64,000 bases of DNA from Thermanaeromonas toyohensis ToBE (lineage in GTDB: Bacteria > Bacillota > DSM-521 > Neomoorellales > Neomoorellaceae), in the NCBI RefSeq assembly GCF_900176005.1, contig NZ_LT838272.1, forward strand, positions 2,189,587 through 2,253,586, in the 5' to 3' direction. Position numbers and translations under genes: made by a program. Every line of letters begins with the position of its first letter. The first letter of the stretch is position 1. The notes beneath the pieces are model-generated. The model ran no database searches. It saw only the letters and a list, made by a program, of their open reading frames with translations, and was not told where the DNA came from. Positions 27,715 through 36,977 of this stretch are shown here, piece by piece.

Positions 27715-27777
27715 TTTCTTATTGGCAACGGCTATCCTAAATCATTACAGGAATGCTTAACTTGTTTGGGTTTATCT

Positions 27778-28668
27778 TTAATCTGCGGCCGCCCGGCCAA
27801 TACGGCTTTTTAAAGGACGGGTGACGGCGCTCTCTAGTACTGGTGTCATACGGACCGCCTGAAGGAGGCATTCCATATCGGGTTCATTGGGAAGGATATA
27901 GAGGACTACTTCGCCTGTATCAATGTTTTTGCAGGCCAAGGGTTTCCAATCTCGTTCGCTGATATCTACTTTGGTCCCCAAGAGGCTCGCCACTGTATGG
28001 AGTATGGCTTGCCTCTGCCCCGCATCGTGTAAGATGGCCCTGGCATCGTCGTTTTTGGGCTTTATAATTACTGCCCGGCCCTCCCGCAAGATCTTTTCCC
28101 GGGCTTTTTTTAGACCTATATTGGTAAGGACCACTCCCTGAATGGTTAAAAAAGGTCCTTTGAAGGTTATGCTGGCCGGTTCTACGGTGGCTATTTCCCC
28201 TAAGTATTTCCCCCGCCTTAAATGGCCACTAATATAGATTAACACTAAACCTAAGGCTACCCCTACGCCCCAGTGAAAGTAAAAGGTGGCTAGGCTACTT
28301 CCCAGGGAAGTAAGCATGACCAGGTAGTTGCGGGACTCAAAAACCCGGGCGATGCCTTCGATGTAGTCCCGTCCCCGGGGAACAAGTTCTAATTCTTCCA
28401 GCTCAGCTAAAGATTTACGTTCTAAGTTACGGATCTCCCTGAACTGTTGGGCTGCCAGCGCCAGGAAAGTCACCGCTGTGTATTCCCGGGCCGCCAAAGC
28501 TGGAACAGCCACAGCTCCAATTAAGGAAGCTATGGCTGCCAAGGAGAGATGGGTTATTACACTATGAGGATAACCGGGATAACGGCGATAATCGGTACGG
28601 AGAAGGTATATCCTACAGGCCAGGCCGGAAGCCATTCCCACTACTAAGGTTAAAGCCAGGGAATCCAT
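27778..28668 (-). CDS. YIEGIA family membrane protein
   Basis: A 296-residue protein with several hydrophobic segments in the first 160 residues and the name-giving motif in GRDYIEGIARVFESRNYLVM (about 98-117). The soluble C-terminal half contains LHTVASLLGTKVDISERDWK. The family is found in spore-forming Clostridia beside a small capping-complex subunit; the molecular role is not known to me. It is two bases downstream of spoIIP, supporting a sporulation context. The IS110 element lies directly downstream. Confidence 0.88.
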   Translation of the reverse strand: MDSLALTLVVGMASGLACRIYLLRTDYRRYPGYPHSVITHLSLAAIASLIGAVAVPALAAREYTAVTFLALAAQQFREIRNLERKSLAELEELELVPRGRDYIEGIARVFESRNYLVMLTSLGSSLATFYFHWGVGVALGLVLIYISGHLRRGKYLGEIATVEPASITFKGPFLTIQGVVLTNIGLKKAREKILREGRAVIIKPKNDDARAILHDAGQRQAILHTVASLLGTKVDISERDWKPLACKNIDTGEVVLYILPNEPDMECLLQAVRMTPVLESAVTRPLKSRIGRAAAD

Positions 28669-28670
28669 GG

Positions 28671-29936
28671 CTAATCCTTCTGCCAGTCTTTCCTTTCATC
28701 ATTGGGAGCTAGTTTTTCCGCTGGTACTTTTTTGTATTGGAGTACTTGACCTGCGTCTCTCCTTTGGGTGTTTAAGGGACGGCGCAAGCGCTGGCCTAGA
28801 AGGTTAGCCCATTCGATGGAGGTATATTGTTTAAGCCTGGCCAGAGCTTTATCCCAACCACCCGAGCTTAAAATAAGGAAAGCTCCGCCGCCTAAGACAA
28901 AAGCCAACACTACGAAGAGCACCCCTTTCCAGTCACCAGCTGTGCTGGGGGCTGCCGGGCCAGGTTGAGGAGTTATTCCAAGTACAGTGGGGATCACTTC
29001 GGCGATAAGCCCCGCCCCGCGTTGGGCTTCTTCCCTAGTATTGGTATGGGTGCCGATCTCTAAAAGAATGGCCCGGGGGGAAAGATCTTGGTTATAGCTC
29101 CCTGCTCCAATAAATATCCCGCGGATAAGGCCAGGATATTTGGCATCCGCCGCTGCCTTGATCCTTTTGGCAAAGTCTAGATTGGCATTCATGTTTTGGT
29201 TCTCCCGGCCTATCACCAGGCGAACTTTCGTAACTTGTTTATCAGCCACCACTTGCCGGTAAAAATCAGGATCAGGGACACCATCCCGATGGATATCGAA
29301 AATAGCGGCCGGCCCTTTACTTACCAGTTGAGCAGCTGTACGGCGTGAGCGTTTATAGGAATTATTGTCATGGGGTTCGTGGGCCGAAAGATCATGGTCT
29401 ACATTTACGCCCATGCTCCGTAATTTAGCCGCGAAGACTTCGCCTACTTTGAATATACCCCCGTGTCCAGGGATACTTTCTGTACCATCAGTGGGTACAT
29501 AGGATTCGTCGCTATGGGTATGGTACACAGCTACCAGGTTTTTAGCCCCACCAGCCTGGACAGGCTGGGTACTTAAGCCAGAGCTGGAAGTTAAAGGAGG
29601 CCTTTCTAGAGAGATATTCTCTTTACCTATAGGAGTACATATGGCCTTATTACTTTCAATGCGAGTCACCCGGTACCGCCTATTATCTTGTGCTATAAAT
29701 TCATCACCTTTATAAACTATACGGGCCATTTTATCTAACACCTGGTCCTGCTCGTCCACCAGGATAGTGTAATCGCCTACAGTATGCTCTTTCAGTTCCC
29801 AGGGTCTAAAACTAAACGCCGGGACTAAGGTAGGCCTCTGGGGCCACCAGAGCTTATAGGTAACGGCTAGGCTTAAAAGAGCAGCCAGAAGAAGGCTTAA
29901 GGTTAAGTAGGACGATCTTTTAAGCACGGCCTTCAC
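28671..29936 (-). CDS. spoIIP: Stage II sporulation protein P
   Basis: Cell-wall amidase/endopeptidase of the SpoIID-SpoIIM-SpoIIP engulfment complex. In 421 residues there is an N-terminal membrane anchor (about 8-27), then the SpoIIP amidase domain with VAVYHTHSDESY, FDIHRDGVPDP and AILLEIGTHTNTREEAQR. Unusually, a second hydrophobic segment (VLFVVLAFVLGGGAFLIL, about 338-356) and a basic 60-residue tail follow the enzyme domain, beyond the normal family end. Confidence 0.94.
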   Translation of the reverse strand: MKAVLKRSSYLTLSLLLAALLSLAVTYKLWWPQRPTLVPAFSFRPWELKEHTVGDYTILVDEQDQVLDKMARIVYKGDEFIAQDNRRYRVTRIESNKAICTPIGKENISLERPPLTSSSGLSTQPVQAGGAKNLVAVYHTHSDESYVPTDGTESIPGHGGIFKVGEVFAAKLRSMGVNVDHDLSAHEPHDNNSYKRSRRTAAQLVSKGPAAIFDIHRDGVPDPDFYRQVVADKQVTKVRLVIGRENQNMNANLDFAKRIKAAADAKYPGLIRGIFIGAGSYNQDLSPRAILLEIGTHTNTREEAQRGAGLIAEVIPTVLGITPQPGPAAPSTAGDWKGVLFVVLAFVLGGGAFLILSSGGWDKALARLKQYTSIEWANLLGQRLRRPLNTQRRDAGQVLQYKKVPAEKLAPNDERKDWQKD

Positions 29937-30654
29937 CGTCCTTCTTGTCTAATGTAAGGGCCTTCTTAGCTGGAGAAAGCCGCAGCCTTTCTAAGAGGGA
30001 TTTAGGTCGGCCTTCTACCTCCGGGCCTCCCTGGAGCCGCTCCCGGCCTTCACCTATTAGTTCCGCCAGGAGTACAGCTACCACACCGGAAAGAAGGCTT
30101 ACGTCCATGGCCCCAGCCCCACCTATGGCTACGGTGCCCCGGGTGCCGGAAAAAGCCAGGACCAAGTAATCGATGATGTCTAGAATAAGAATCCCTAGAA
30201 TAGCGGCTACGAAGGCTGCGCGGCGTGAGCGGCCCACTAAATACGCCATGCCGCCTGCTACCAAGGGGTAGTAATAGAGGGGATCGAGTACGTTCCAGGC
30301 AAAATCCCAGGGCTCGCGGCCCCGCATGAGCCAGCTGTTGAGTCCGAAGATAGCTCCTGCGGTGACAACTGCTGCAAGTAAAGCGCGGGCCACCTCTTTC
30401 CGGGTGCCTGCCCGGTATAAGACGTAAAGGGCTAAGCCTAAGGGAATAAGTCCGCCCCCTACATTAAAGGAAACCGCTATAGGTCCCCGGGATAAAGGGA
30501 TGTTAATAAAGCTTCCTAAGGCTGAGGCAGCCACCAAGGCCAAGGCAGCCTTGTCGCTTAAATATAACCGATCTAGAACCCTTTGGGCCAACCCAAAATA
30601 AATTAAGAGAAATACAATTACAAGGGCGAGAACCCCTAAAGGATATCCAGCCAT
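29920..30654 (-). CDS. DUF1614 membrane protein
   Basis: A 244-residue membrane protein with about seven hydrophobic segments and a cytoplasmic, basic tail. The central IPLSRGPIAVSFNVGGGLIP block and GTRGTVAIGGAGAMDVSLLS match the DUF1614 family, whose function is unknown. It overlaps spoIIP by 17 bases, so the two are coupled. Its GGGGAG ribosome-binding site lies inside the 3' arm of the terminator that follows ispH-rpsA. Confidence 0.82.
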   Translation of the reverse strand: MAGYPLGVLALVIVFLLIYFGLAQRVLDRLYLSDKAALALVAASALGSFINIPLSRGPIAVSFNVGGGLIPLGLALYVLYRAGTRKEVARALLAAVVTAGAIFGLNSWLMRGREPWDFAWNVLDPLYYYPLVAGGMAYLVGRSRRAAFVAAILGILILDIIDYLVLAFSGTRGTVAIGGAGAMDVSLLSGVVAVLLAELIGEGRERLQGGPEVEGRPKSLLERLRLSPAKKALTLDKKDGEGRA

Positions 30655-30703
30655 AAAAAAATCTCCCCTTTCCGGCTATAGGGTGTCCTGGAAAGGGGAG
30701 AAA
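30655..30703 (-). terminator. Terminator after ispH-rpsA, overlapping the DUF1614 ribosome-binding site
   Basis: Minus-strand TCTCCCCTTTCC (30692-30703) pairs perfectly with GGAAAGGGGAGA (30662-30673), followed by seven U directly before the DUF1614 ATG. It is a strong intrinsic terminator whose 3' arm contains the only plausible ribosome-binding site of the next gene. Confidence 0.85.
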
Positions 30704-30726
30704 TATACAGGCTCTTTAATTTAAAC

Positions 30727-32886
30727 CTAATCTTGGTTATTAGCCCCGAAGAGGTCCCCGAAAAGTTCGCCCAATTTTACCCCGCTTCCGTCTTCTTTAG
30801 ACGGCTTTTCACTAGAATCGGGATTGCCCTTGGGTTTATCCTGTAGGGCCTGGCGCAGGCTTAAGCTCATGCGCTGGGCTTCCTGGTCCACTTTTAATAC
30901 TTTGACAGGGATCACCTGGCCGACAGCCACCACTTCCTCTGGTTTTTCCACCCGGTGATCAGCCAGTTGCGAAATGTGCACCAACCCTTCGATCCCCGGC
31001 TCTACTTCTACAAAGGCCCCAAAGGGAGCAAGTCGTAAAACTTTACCCTGGACAACAGTACCCACAGGGTAACGTTCGCGGGCAGTATTCCAGGGATTAG
31101 GCAGGAGCTGCTTACGGCCTAGGGAGACTCTGCCTTCTTCCCGGTCCACCCCTAGCACCTTAACCTCGATCTCTTGGCCTTCCTGTAGCACATCCTGGGG
31201 ATGTTCTACGCGGCCCCAAGAGATCTCGGAGACGTGGAGCAATCCATCCACGCCACCCAAGTCAATAAAGGCACCGAAATTAGTTAAACGTCGTACAATA
31301 CCTTTACGCACCTGGCCAGGTTCTAAGCTCTCCCAGGTGGCCTGGCGCTGCTTCTCAAACTCTTCATCTAAAATAGCCCTTTGGGAAAGGACAAGTTTAT
31401 TCTTGGCCCGATCTAGTTCTATAACCTTTAAGCGTAAAGTTTTACCTAAATAAGCATGGAGATCTTCTACAAAACCTCGCTCGATAAGGGAAGCCGGGAC
31501 AAACCCGCGTACACCGACATCCACTAAAAGTCCACCTTTAACTACTCCCACCACTTCACCGCGTAGCTCCTCACCATTGGTAAAGGCGGCTTCTAGCCTG
31601 TCCCAGGCTATCCGGCGGTCTGCCCTTTTCTTGGAGAGCAAGGGATGGCCATCTTCATTTTCTGGCCGCAAGACCATGACATGTATCTCCTGGCCGACAG
31701 CTACCACTTCTGAGGGGTGATTAAAGGGACGATAGGAGAGTTCAGTTAAGGGTATAACCCCTTCTGACTTGCCTCCCACATCCACCAGGACTTCATTATC
31801 CCTCACTTGAACTACGGTGCCGACTATAACGCTACCCCGGCGGAGCCTGAATATACGCTCTGCCTCCTCAGGATGACTCGACATCTCTATTCCAGGCTGT
31901 TCTCCGGCAGTCGGAACCTCATCTTGTCTAAATTCTCCATCATACTGGGAAATCTCGTGGGCCACAGCCGGCGTTGTATCTCTTGCCTCTCCGTTAGGTT
32001 TGGATAGCAGAGCTTCCGCCCTTTCTACGCCGACTTCCGGGGTTTTGGGTTCCTTAATACTTTCTGAAAGATGTTGTAGCATTTTCACTACCTCCTCAAT
32101 GATCCACGCCGGGGTGGAAGCGCCACCGGTAACGCCTACTTTTTGGGCCCCCGCAAACCACTCGGAGCGCAACTCCCCAGCCTTTTCCACATGGTAGGTG
32201 GGCGTACCCGTATTCCGGCAAAGTTCAGCCAGATGCCGGGTGTTGGCGCTGTTCCGGCCCCCCACTACCACCATGATATCCACCTGGCGGGCTAACCTTA
32301 CCGCTGCCTCTTGCCGGCGACGGGTGGCCTCGCAGATGGTATTGTATACCCATAATTCAGCCGTTTTGGGCAGGAGGGCCGCAACTACCGCTTGCAAAGT
32401 TTCTTGCGGCTGGGTGGTTTGGACGATAACCGCCCTCCGCGAGCTTTGAGGTAGGTTTTCAACCTCAGCCGCACTGGATATTACTTTTGCCTTACCTTGG
32501 GCCCACTCTACCAGCCCTCTGACCTCGGCATGTTCCGGGTCGCCGACTATAATAATTTCTAATCCTTGGGAAGCGAGCTCCTGGGCCAGCTCTTGCGCCC
32601 GCCGTACAAAAGGACAAGTGGCATCTATTATTTCCAGCCCTTTGGCCCGGGCTTGTTCCAACACTTGGGGAGGAACACCGTGGGAGCGTATCAGTATTCT
32701 CCCCTCTTCCACTTCTTCTAAGCTGGCCACTGGCCGGACACCCTGGGCAGCCAATTTTTCCACAACTTGGGGATTATGGATTAAGGGGCCCAGGGAAGCC
32801 ACCGGCTTAGGAGCTATTTCGGCTTTTTTTACGGCCCGCGCGACACCGGAACAAAACCCCGCATAGTCGGCGACGAACACATCCAC
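30727..32886 (-). CDS. ispH: IspH-ribosomal protein S1 fusion
   Basis: A 719-residue two-part protein. Residues 1-280 are 4-hydroxy-3-methylbut-2-enyl diphosphate reductase, the last step of the MEP isoprenoid pathway, with the three Fe-S cysteines in GFCSGV (C12), DATCPFV and NTICEAT. Residues about 345-695 are four S1 RNA-binding repeats (GSVIVGTVVQ, GEELRGEVVG, GQVRKGIVRR, GTVVQGKVLR). The fusion is known from Clostridia and is not an artefact. The linker (280-345) is acidic and low in complexity. Confidence 0.95.
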   Translation of the reverse strand: MDVFVADYAGFCSGVARAVKKAEIAPKPVASLGPLIHNPQVVEKLAAQGVRPVASLEEVEEGRILIRSHGVPPQVLEQARAKGLEIIDATCPFVRRAQELAQELASQGLEIIIVGDPEHAEVRGLVEWAQGKAKVISSAAEVENLPQSSRRAVIVQTTQPQETLQAVVAALLPKTAELWVYNTICEATRRRQEAAVRLARQVDIMVVVGGRNSANTRHLAELCRNTGTPTYHVEKAGELRSEWFAGAQKVGVTGGASTPAWIIEEVVKMLQHLSESIKEPKTPEVGVERAEALLSKPNGEARDTTPAVAHEISQYDGEFRQDEVPTAGEQPGIEMSSHPEEAERIFRLRRGSVIVGTVVQVRDNEVLVDVGGKSEGVIPLTELSYRPFNHPSEVVAVGQEIHVMVLRPENEDGHPLLSKKRADRRIAWDRLEAAFTNGEELRGEVVGVVKGGLLVDVGVRGFVPASLIERGFVEDLHAYLGKTLRLKVIELDRAKNKLVLSQRAILDEEFEKQRQATWESLEPGQVRKGIVRRLTNFGAFIDLGGVDGLLHVSEISWGRVEHPQDVLQEGQEIEVKVLGVDREEGRVSLGRKQLLPNPWNTARERYPVGTVVQGKVLRLAPFGAFVEVEPGIEGLVHISQLADHRVEKPEEVVAVGQVIPVKVLKVDQEAQRMSLSLRQALQDKPKGNPDSSEKPSKEDGSGVKLGELFGDLFGANNQD

Positions 32887-32965
32887 CGGGTCATCTTCTC
32901 CTTAAGAACTTTAATAAGAGTTCGCGAAAAATCGTCTAATTCCTGCCTGTAAGGCAAAAAAGGCC

Positions 32966-33577
32966 TTAGGCTTCCTTTAGCAATTTAGATATAGCCTCCC
33001 GGGCTTTTTGGGAGAGCTCCTCCACCTCCAAAGGGGTGTAACTCTCCTTTGATCCGGGATAAATGGGATTCCCAATTAAAACTTGGAAGGTATGGAACCA
33101 TCCCCGACGAAAAATCTGTTCTGTTCCCTTGACTGCCACCGGGACCAGTGGAGCTCCTGTTTTAAGGCTAAGTAGAGCTGCTCCACCGTGAAAGGCACCC
33201 AGTTCCCCTGTTCTAACCCGGGTCCCTTCTGGGAACATGCCCAGCACCTGGCCAGAACGGAGGATCTCTAGGCTCTCTTTTAGAGCCTGGCGATCAGATC
33301 TGCCTCGCCGAACTGGAAAAGCCCCTAAGGCCCGAAGAAGCTGGGCAAGAAAAGGGATCCGGAAGAGCTCCTCCTTAGCCATAAAACGGACAGGCCGGGG
33401 GATAGCTACCCCGACGGCCACCGGATCCCATAGGGATACGTGATTGGATACCACCACTGCTGGGCCCTCAAGGGGGAAATTCTCCTGCCCTTTAACTTCC
33501 CAGCGGCATATATACTGAAAAAAAATGTAGCATATAAATTTAGCTAGACGATAAAACAAGGCGGGGCTATCCCCCAT
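32966..33577 (-). CDS. plsC: 1-acyl-sn-glycerol-3-phosphate acyltransferase
   Basis: Acylates lysophosphatidic acid to phosphatidic acid at the membrane. The 203-residue protein has the NHVSLWDP (H-x4-D) catalytic motif, GAFPVRRGRSDRQAL and the FPEGTR motif. The ATG at 33577 overlaps the cmk stop by one base (TAATG) and has AGGA ten bases upstream. Confidence 0.92.
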   Translation of the reverse strand: MGDSPALFYRLAKFICYIFFQYICRWEVKGQENFPLEGPAVVVSNHVSLWDPVAVGVAIPRPVRFMAKEELFRIPFLAQLLRALGAFPVRRGRSDRQALKESLEILRSGQVLGMFPEGTRVRTGELGAFHGGAALLSLKTGAPLVPVAVKGTEQIFRRGWFHTFQVLIGNPIYPGSKESYTPLEVEELSQKAREAISKLLKEA

Positions 33578-34245
33578 TAACAATTCTTCCTAATTGTTTT
33601 CAGAATATGCTCCGTTACCTCTTCCGGCGTAAGGTTACTTGTGTCTATAATAACGGCATCTGGGGCTGGCCGTAAAGGAGCCACAATCCTCTGGCTGTCT
33701 CGCCGGTCCCGCTCTTCGATCTCCCGTTTTATTTCTTCTAAAGAAAACTTATTCCCCTGGGCTATCAATTCCTGCCAACGCCTTCTAGCCCGCTCCTCCA
33801 GGGAAGCGGTGAGGAAAAACTTATGGTTTGCTTCCGGAAGAACATGAGTACCGATATCCCGGCCATCCATAACTACTTTTCTTCTTGCCGCCAGATCCCG
33901 CTGTAACTTTACCATTTCCTCCCGCACCCTGGGCCAGGCTGCTACTGTAGAGACATGTCGGGATACCTCGGGAGACCTAATAAGACGGGTTACATCCTCC
34001 CCATCACAGTAAACAGATACTTCTCCTGGAGCAACTTCTTTAAATTCCAAGGAAGTGTTTCGAGCAAGATCTACTAGGGCAGCCTCGTCAGTAACCTTTG
34101 TTCCCTCCTTTAGAGCTTTCCAGGTAAGGGCGCGATACATAGCCCCTGTGTCAATATACAAATAGCCCAGCCGCTTAGCTAGTTGCCGGGCTACTGTGCT
34201 CTTTCCAGCCCCCGCCGGTCCATCTATAGCTATGTTATCCCTCAC
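33577..34245 (-). CDS. cmk: Cytidylate kinase
   Basis: Phosphorylates CMP/dCMP. The product of 222 residues starts at GTG 34245 (RDNIAIDGPAGAGKSTVARQ), overlapping the aroA stop as GTGA, with GGAGG ten bases upstream; a longer frame adds unrelated residues. P-loop GPAGAGKST, YIDTGAMYRALT and the VMDGRDIGTHVLPEA block are present. The aroA-cmk-plsC-ispH/rpsA order is common in Clostridia. Confidence 0.95.
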   Translation of the reverse strand: MRDNIAIDGPAGAGKSTVARQLAKRLGYLYIDTGAMYRALTWKALKEGTKVTDEAALVDLARNTSLEFKEVAPGEVSVYCDGEDVTRLIRSPEVSRHVSTVAAWPRVREEMVKLQRDLAARRKVVMDGRDIGTHVLPEANHKFFLTASLEERARRRWQELIAQGNKFSLEEIKREIEERDRRDSQRIVAPLRPAPDAVIIDTSNLTPEEVTEHILKTIRKNC

Positions 34246-35525
34246 TTGGTTAATGCCTCCAGGTCGGCCAGGAAACCGGGATAAGAGATACTCATGCACT
34301 CGGCTCCGCGGATAACCGTTTCCCCTTCGGCAATCAAACCGGCTACCGCCAGAGCCATGGCCAGGCGGTGATCACCGTGGCTATCTACCACTGCCCCCTT
34401 TAAGCTCCCGCCCTCCAACACCATGCCATCGGGCAAGGTTTCGATTTTAGCTCCCATCTTACGAAGTTCCACAGCTAAGGTGGTTATCCGGTCGCTCTCT
34501 TTAACTTTAAGTTCTGCTGCATCTCTAATTACAGTAGAACCCTGGGCTACAGCTGCTGCCACGGCCAGCACCGGTATTTCATCGATAAGGCGAGGGATTA
34601 ATGCGCCACCGATCTTAGTACCTTTAAGGGAACTACTGCGCGCCCTTACCACCCCGTAGGGCTCTCCAGCGCTAACCCCCTCCTGGATAACCTCTAGTTC
34701 AGCCCCCATCTCTTGCAGGACGGTGAGTAAACCGGTTCGGGTGGGATTAAGCCCCACATTGCGAACCACTACTTCGGCTCGCGGATGAATACAAGCAGCA
34801 ACTAAAAAGAAAGCGGCGGCGGAAAAATCACCGGGAATGCAAATCTTAAAGGGCTGTATCCTTTGGCGGCCGTAAATGGTTATCTCCAGATCTTCCTTTT
34901 TTATTTTTACTCCGCAATATTCCAACATTCGCTCTGTATGATCCCGCGCTGGAACAGGTTCCCGTACCACTGTTTCTCCCTCGGTGTGAAGGCCAGCTAA
35001 GAGGAGGGCCGATTTTACTTGAGCGCTGGCTACAGGAAGATTATACTCTATAGGACGGAGATTACCTCCTTTAATACTTAAGGGGGCTAGGTTCCCTCCT
35101 TCGCGGCCCCAAATATGGGCCCCCATCTGCCTTAAAGGTTCGGCTACCCGGGCCATAGGGCGGCGACGTAAAGAATGATCACCTGTTATTACCGAATAGA
35201 AGGGTTGGGCCGCAAGCACCCCCAAAAGAAACCGCATAGTAGTTCCTGAATTCCCGGCATCCAGGACATCCTCAGGCTCTTTTAAACCTTCCGGCCCCTG
35301 AGCGCGGATTTTAAGCTTGCCTTCCCGGGGACCTTCTATTTCTACCCCTAAAGCCTGTAAACAACGCAGGGTACTGAGGCAATCACCTGCTTCCAAAAAA
35401 TTGCTGATTTCTGATGTGCCATCGGCCAAGGCAGCAAAAATAGCAGCCCGGTGCGAAATGGATTTATCCCCCGGGGGGGAAAATTCTCCTCGTAAAAACG
35501 GCGTCCGCTTGATAGTCAGATCCAA
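34242..35525 (-). CDS. aroA: 3-phosphoshikimate 1-carboxyvinyltransferase (EPSP synthase)
   Basis: Sixth step of the shikimate pathway. The 427-residue protein has PPGDKSISHRAAIFAALA near the N-terminus, DAGNSGTTMRFLLG (phosphoenolpyruvate-binding loop) and KVKESDRITTLAVELRKMGA. Normal length. It belongs functionally with aroF-pheA-tyrA upstream, from which an ISL3 insertion now separates it. Confidence 0.96.
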   Translation of the reverse strand: MDLTIKRTPFLRGEFSPPGDKSISHRAAIFAALADGTSEISNFLEAGDCLSTLRCLQALGVEIEGPREGKLKIRAQGPEGLKEPEDVLDAGNSGTTMRFLLGVLAAQPFYSVITGDHSLRRRPMARVAEPLRQMGAHIWGREGGNLAPLSIKGGNLRPIEYNLPVASAQVKSALLLAGLHTEGETVVREPVPARDHTERMLEYCGVKIKKEDLEITIYGRQRIQPFKICIPGDFSAAAFFLVAACIHPRAEVVVRNVGLNPTRTGLLTVLQEMGAELEVIQEGVSAGEPYGVVRARSSSLKGTKIGGALIPRLIDEIPVLAVAAAVAQGSTVIRDAAELKVKESDRITTLAVELRKMGAKIETLPDGMVLEGGSLKGAVVDSHGDHRLAMALAVAGLIAEGETVIRGAECMSISYPGFLADLEALTK

Positions 35526-35575
35526 CCTGTTTTCCTCCCGCCACCAAAGTTACCAAGAAAGCTACTGCCTGTCAA

Positions 35576-35584
35576 GGTGGAGAC
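35576..35584. repeat. Target-site duplication, left copy
   Basis: GGTGGAGAC lies immediately outside the left end of the ISL3 element; the same nine bases follow its right end at 36978-36986. Confidence 0.85.
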
Positions 35585-36977
35585 GGCTCTATGTCAATAG
35601 TTGTGGGATCAGATTTTGGGGGCAACATCCTAGGAAGATTTTTTTGATGAAATGAATGCGATTTCTGAAGCCGAAACTTAAGCGTTTAAGCATTTTGCTT
35701 AAGGTATTTTTACCTTCTATATAGCCATTAGTGTACCGGCGACCTTGCTGGGTATATCTTACCAGGTTTAATATTTCTGACCTCCAAGACTTGATAGTAC
35801 GGGCCCATATCCGTCCCTCTGCATTTTCAGCGCATTCTGCATTTATAAACCAACGGCTCAAAGCAGCTTTTGCCTCTTCTACCCGGTCCATCCTTAGAAT
35901 TTGCCTTAAGTCTTCCTTTAGCTGGTATAATTCATAGAGGGACGGGTATTTATCTTTAATTTTTTCTAATGCCTCTTGCTGTCTGGGAGTAAGTCTCTCT
36001 TTAGCTTTAATCAAAGGAAACCGGGGTATCTTCTCTTTGCTCGCTTCTTGCTCTATCCTTCTTGCCTCATCTAAACGACGGTTAGCATCCTGGATCACAT
36101 GAAAAGGGTCTACTATTATCTTGGCTGAAGGAAATATTGCTTTGATTAACTTACGCCAAGAGTCTTTCATGTCAATTACTACCGCCTCTACTTTGACCCC
36201 AGCTTTCTTGAGCTCTTCTAGGTAAGCCTTTATAGTTGCCGTCCTCACATCCTCTAAAATAGTCAAAGGCCTCTTGTCCGGTTCCAACCTCCCTACCATG
36301 CATACAAAATCGTTCCCAGTAAAGGATAGCTCATCTAAGGTTAACACTATAGGTTCTTGAGTATCATCAAAAGGAAGATTAGGCTGGACATACTTGTCCA
36401 CTAATCTTATAACCCTAGTGGGGGTAAGGTTTAACATTTGAGCCGCATAAGTAAAGCTCATCCTCTGGGCATAATAAACTACTGTCTGCACCCCTAATTT
36501 TGTAAATCTGGCCCAGGGGTTGGTACCCGGAGGACGAAGGGTATAAGTCTTACCACAACGGTAACACTTATACCGTACGGGAACCCAGGACAGAATAACC
36601 CATCTCCCATATAAGAAAGCATGATGAATTCTTCTTTCTTTTGGCTTCTGGTTTTCCTTTAAGAAGCCATGCCTGTGTAATTTGCCTTCGTTGCATACAG
36701 GACATACCTCTGGAGGGTCTACGGTTACCTTTAACACAATATCTCCTGGGTCTTGGGGTTCTTCTAAAATGGGCTGTAGTATTTTCTCAAAATTCTCTTG
36801 CTCTTCGAGGGTGAACGTGTTAATCTTGTGCATGGGGGCACTCCTTTCTTGAAGGGGTTTGTGTTTGCTAACATTCAATTTGGATGTGCCCCCGTCCTTT
36901 TCCTCCTACAACCAAAATCTACCTTCCCACTCGCTTAATCCCATCTACCCCTATCCCACACTTTTTATTATAGAGCC
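35585..36977 (-). mobile_element. ISL3-family insertion sequence
   Basis: A 1,393-base element bounded by imperfect inverted repeats. The left end begins GGCTCTATGTCAATAG and the right end, read inward, begins GGCTCTATAATAAAAAG; both then share TGTGGGAT and further on AGATTTTGG. It is flanked by direct repeats GGTGGAGAC. It contains one full transposase on the minus strand. The perfect flanking repeats suggest recent insertion. Confidence 0.93.
35589..36833 (-). CDS. ISL3 family transposase
   Basis: A 414-residue transposase starting at ATG 36833 with AAAGGAG upstream. It has an N-terminal zinc ribbon (CPVCNEGKLHRHGF, then YKCYRCGKTYTLRPPG), helix-turn-helix-like residues and the DDE domain (LTLDELSFTGNDFVCMVG, VEAVVIDMKDSWRKLI, KIIVDPFHVIQDANRRLDEA, ending FGFRNRIHFIKKIFLG). 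No frameshift. The stop lies inside the left terminal repeat region. Confidence 0.95.
   Translation of the reverse strand: MHKINTFTLEEQENFEKILQPILEEPQDPGDIVLKVTVDPPEVCPVCNEGKLHRHGFLKENQKPKERRIHHAFLYGRWVILSWVPVRYKCYRCGKTYTLRPPGTNPWARFTKLGVQTVVYYAQRMSFTYAAQMLNLTPTRVIRLVDKYVQPNLPFDDTQEPIVLTLDELSFTGNDFVCMVGRLEPDKRPLTILEDVRTATIKAYLEELKKAGVKVEAVVIDMKDSWRKLIKAIFPSAKIIVDPFHVIQDANRRLDEARRIEQEASKEKIPRFPLIKAKERLTPRQQEALEKIKDKYPSLYELYQLKEDLRQILRMDRVEEAKAALSRWFINAECAENAEGRIWARTIKSWRSEILNLVRYTQQGRRYTNGYIEGKNTLSKMLKRLSFGFRNRIHFIKKIFLGCCPQNLIPQLLT

Larger units (their letters stand above)
26182..27740 (-). mobile_element. IS110-family insertion element
   Basis: Boundaries are proposed from an 8-base direct repeat TATCCTAA at 26182-26189 and 27733-27740. 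The left copy abuts the 13-base inverted repeat of the non-coding end. The implied length of about 1.55 kb is usual for IS110 elements. It contains the transposase, a 185-base structured 3' end and a 78-base 5' end with a hairpin over the ribosome-binding site. It lies between YIEGIA and its capping-subunit gene, which are normally adjacent. Confidence 0.7.
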
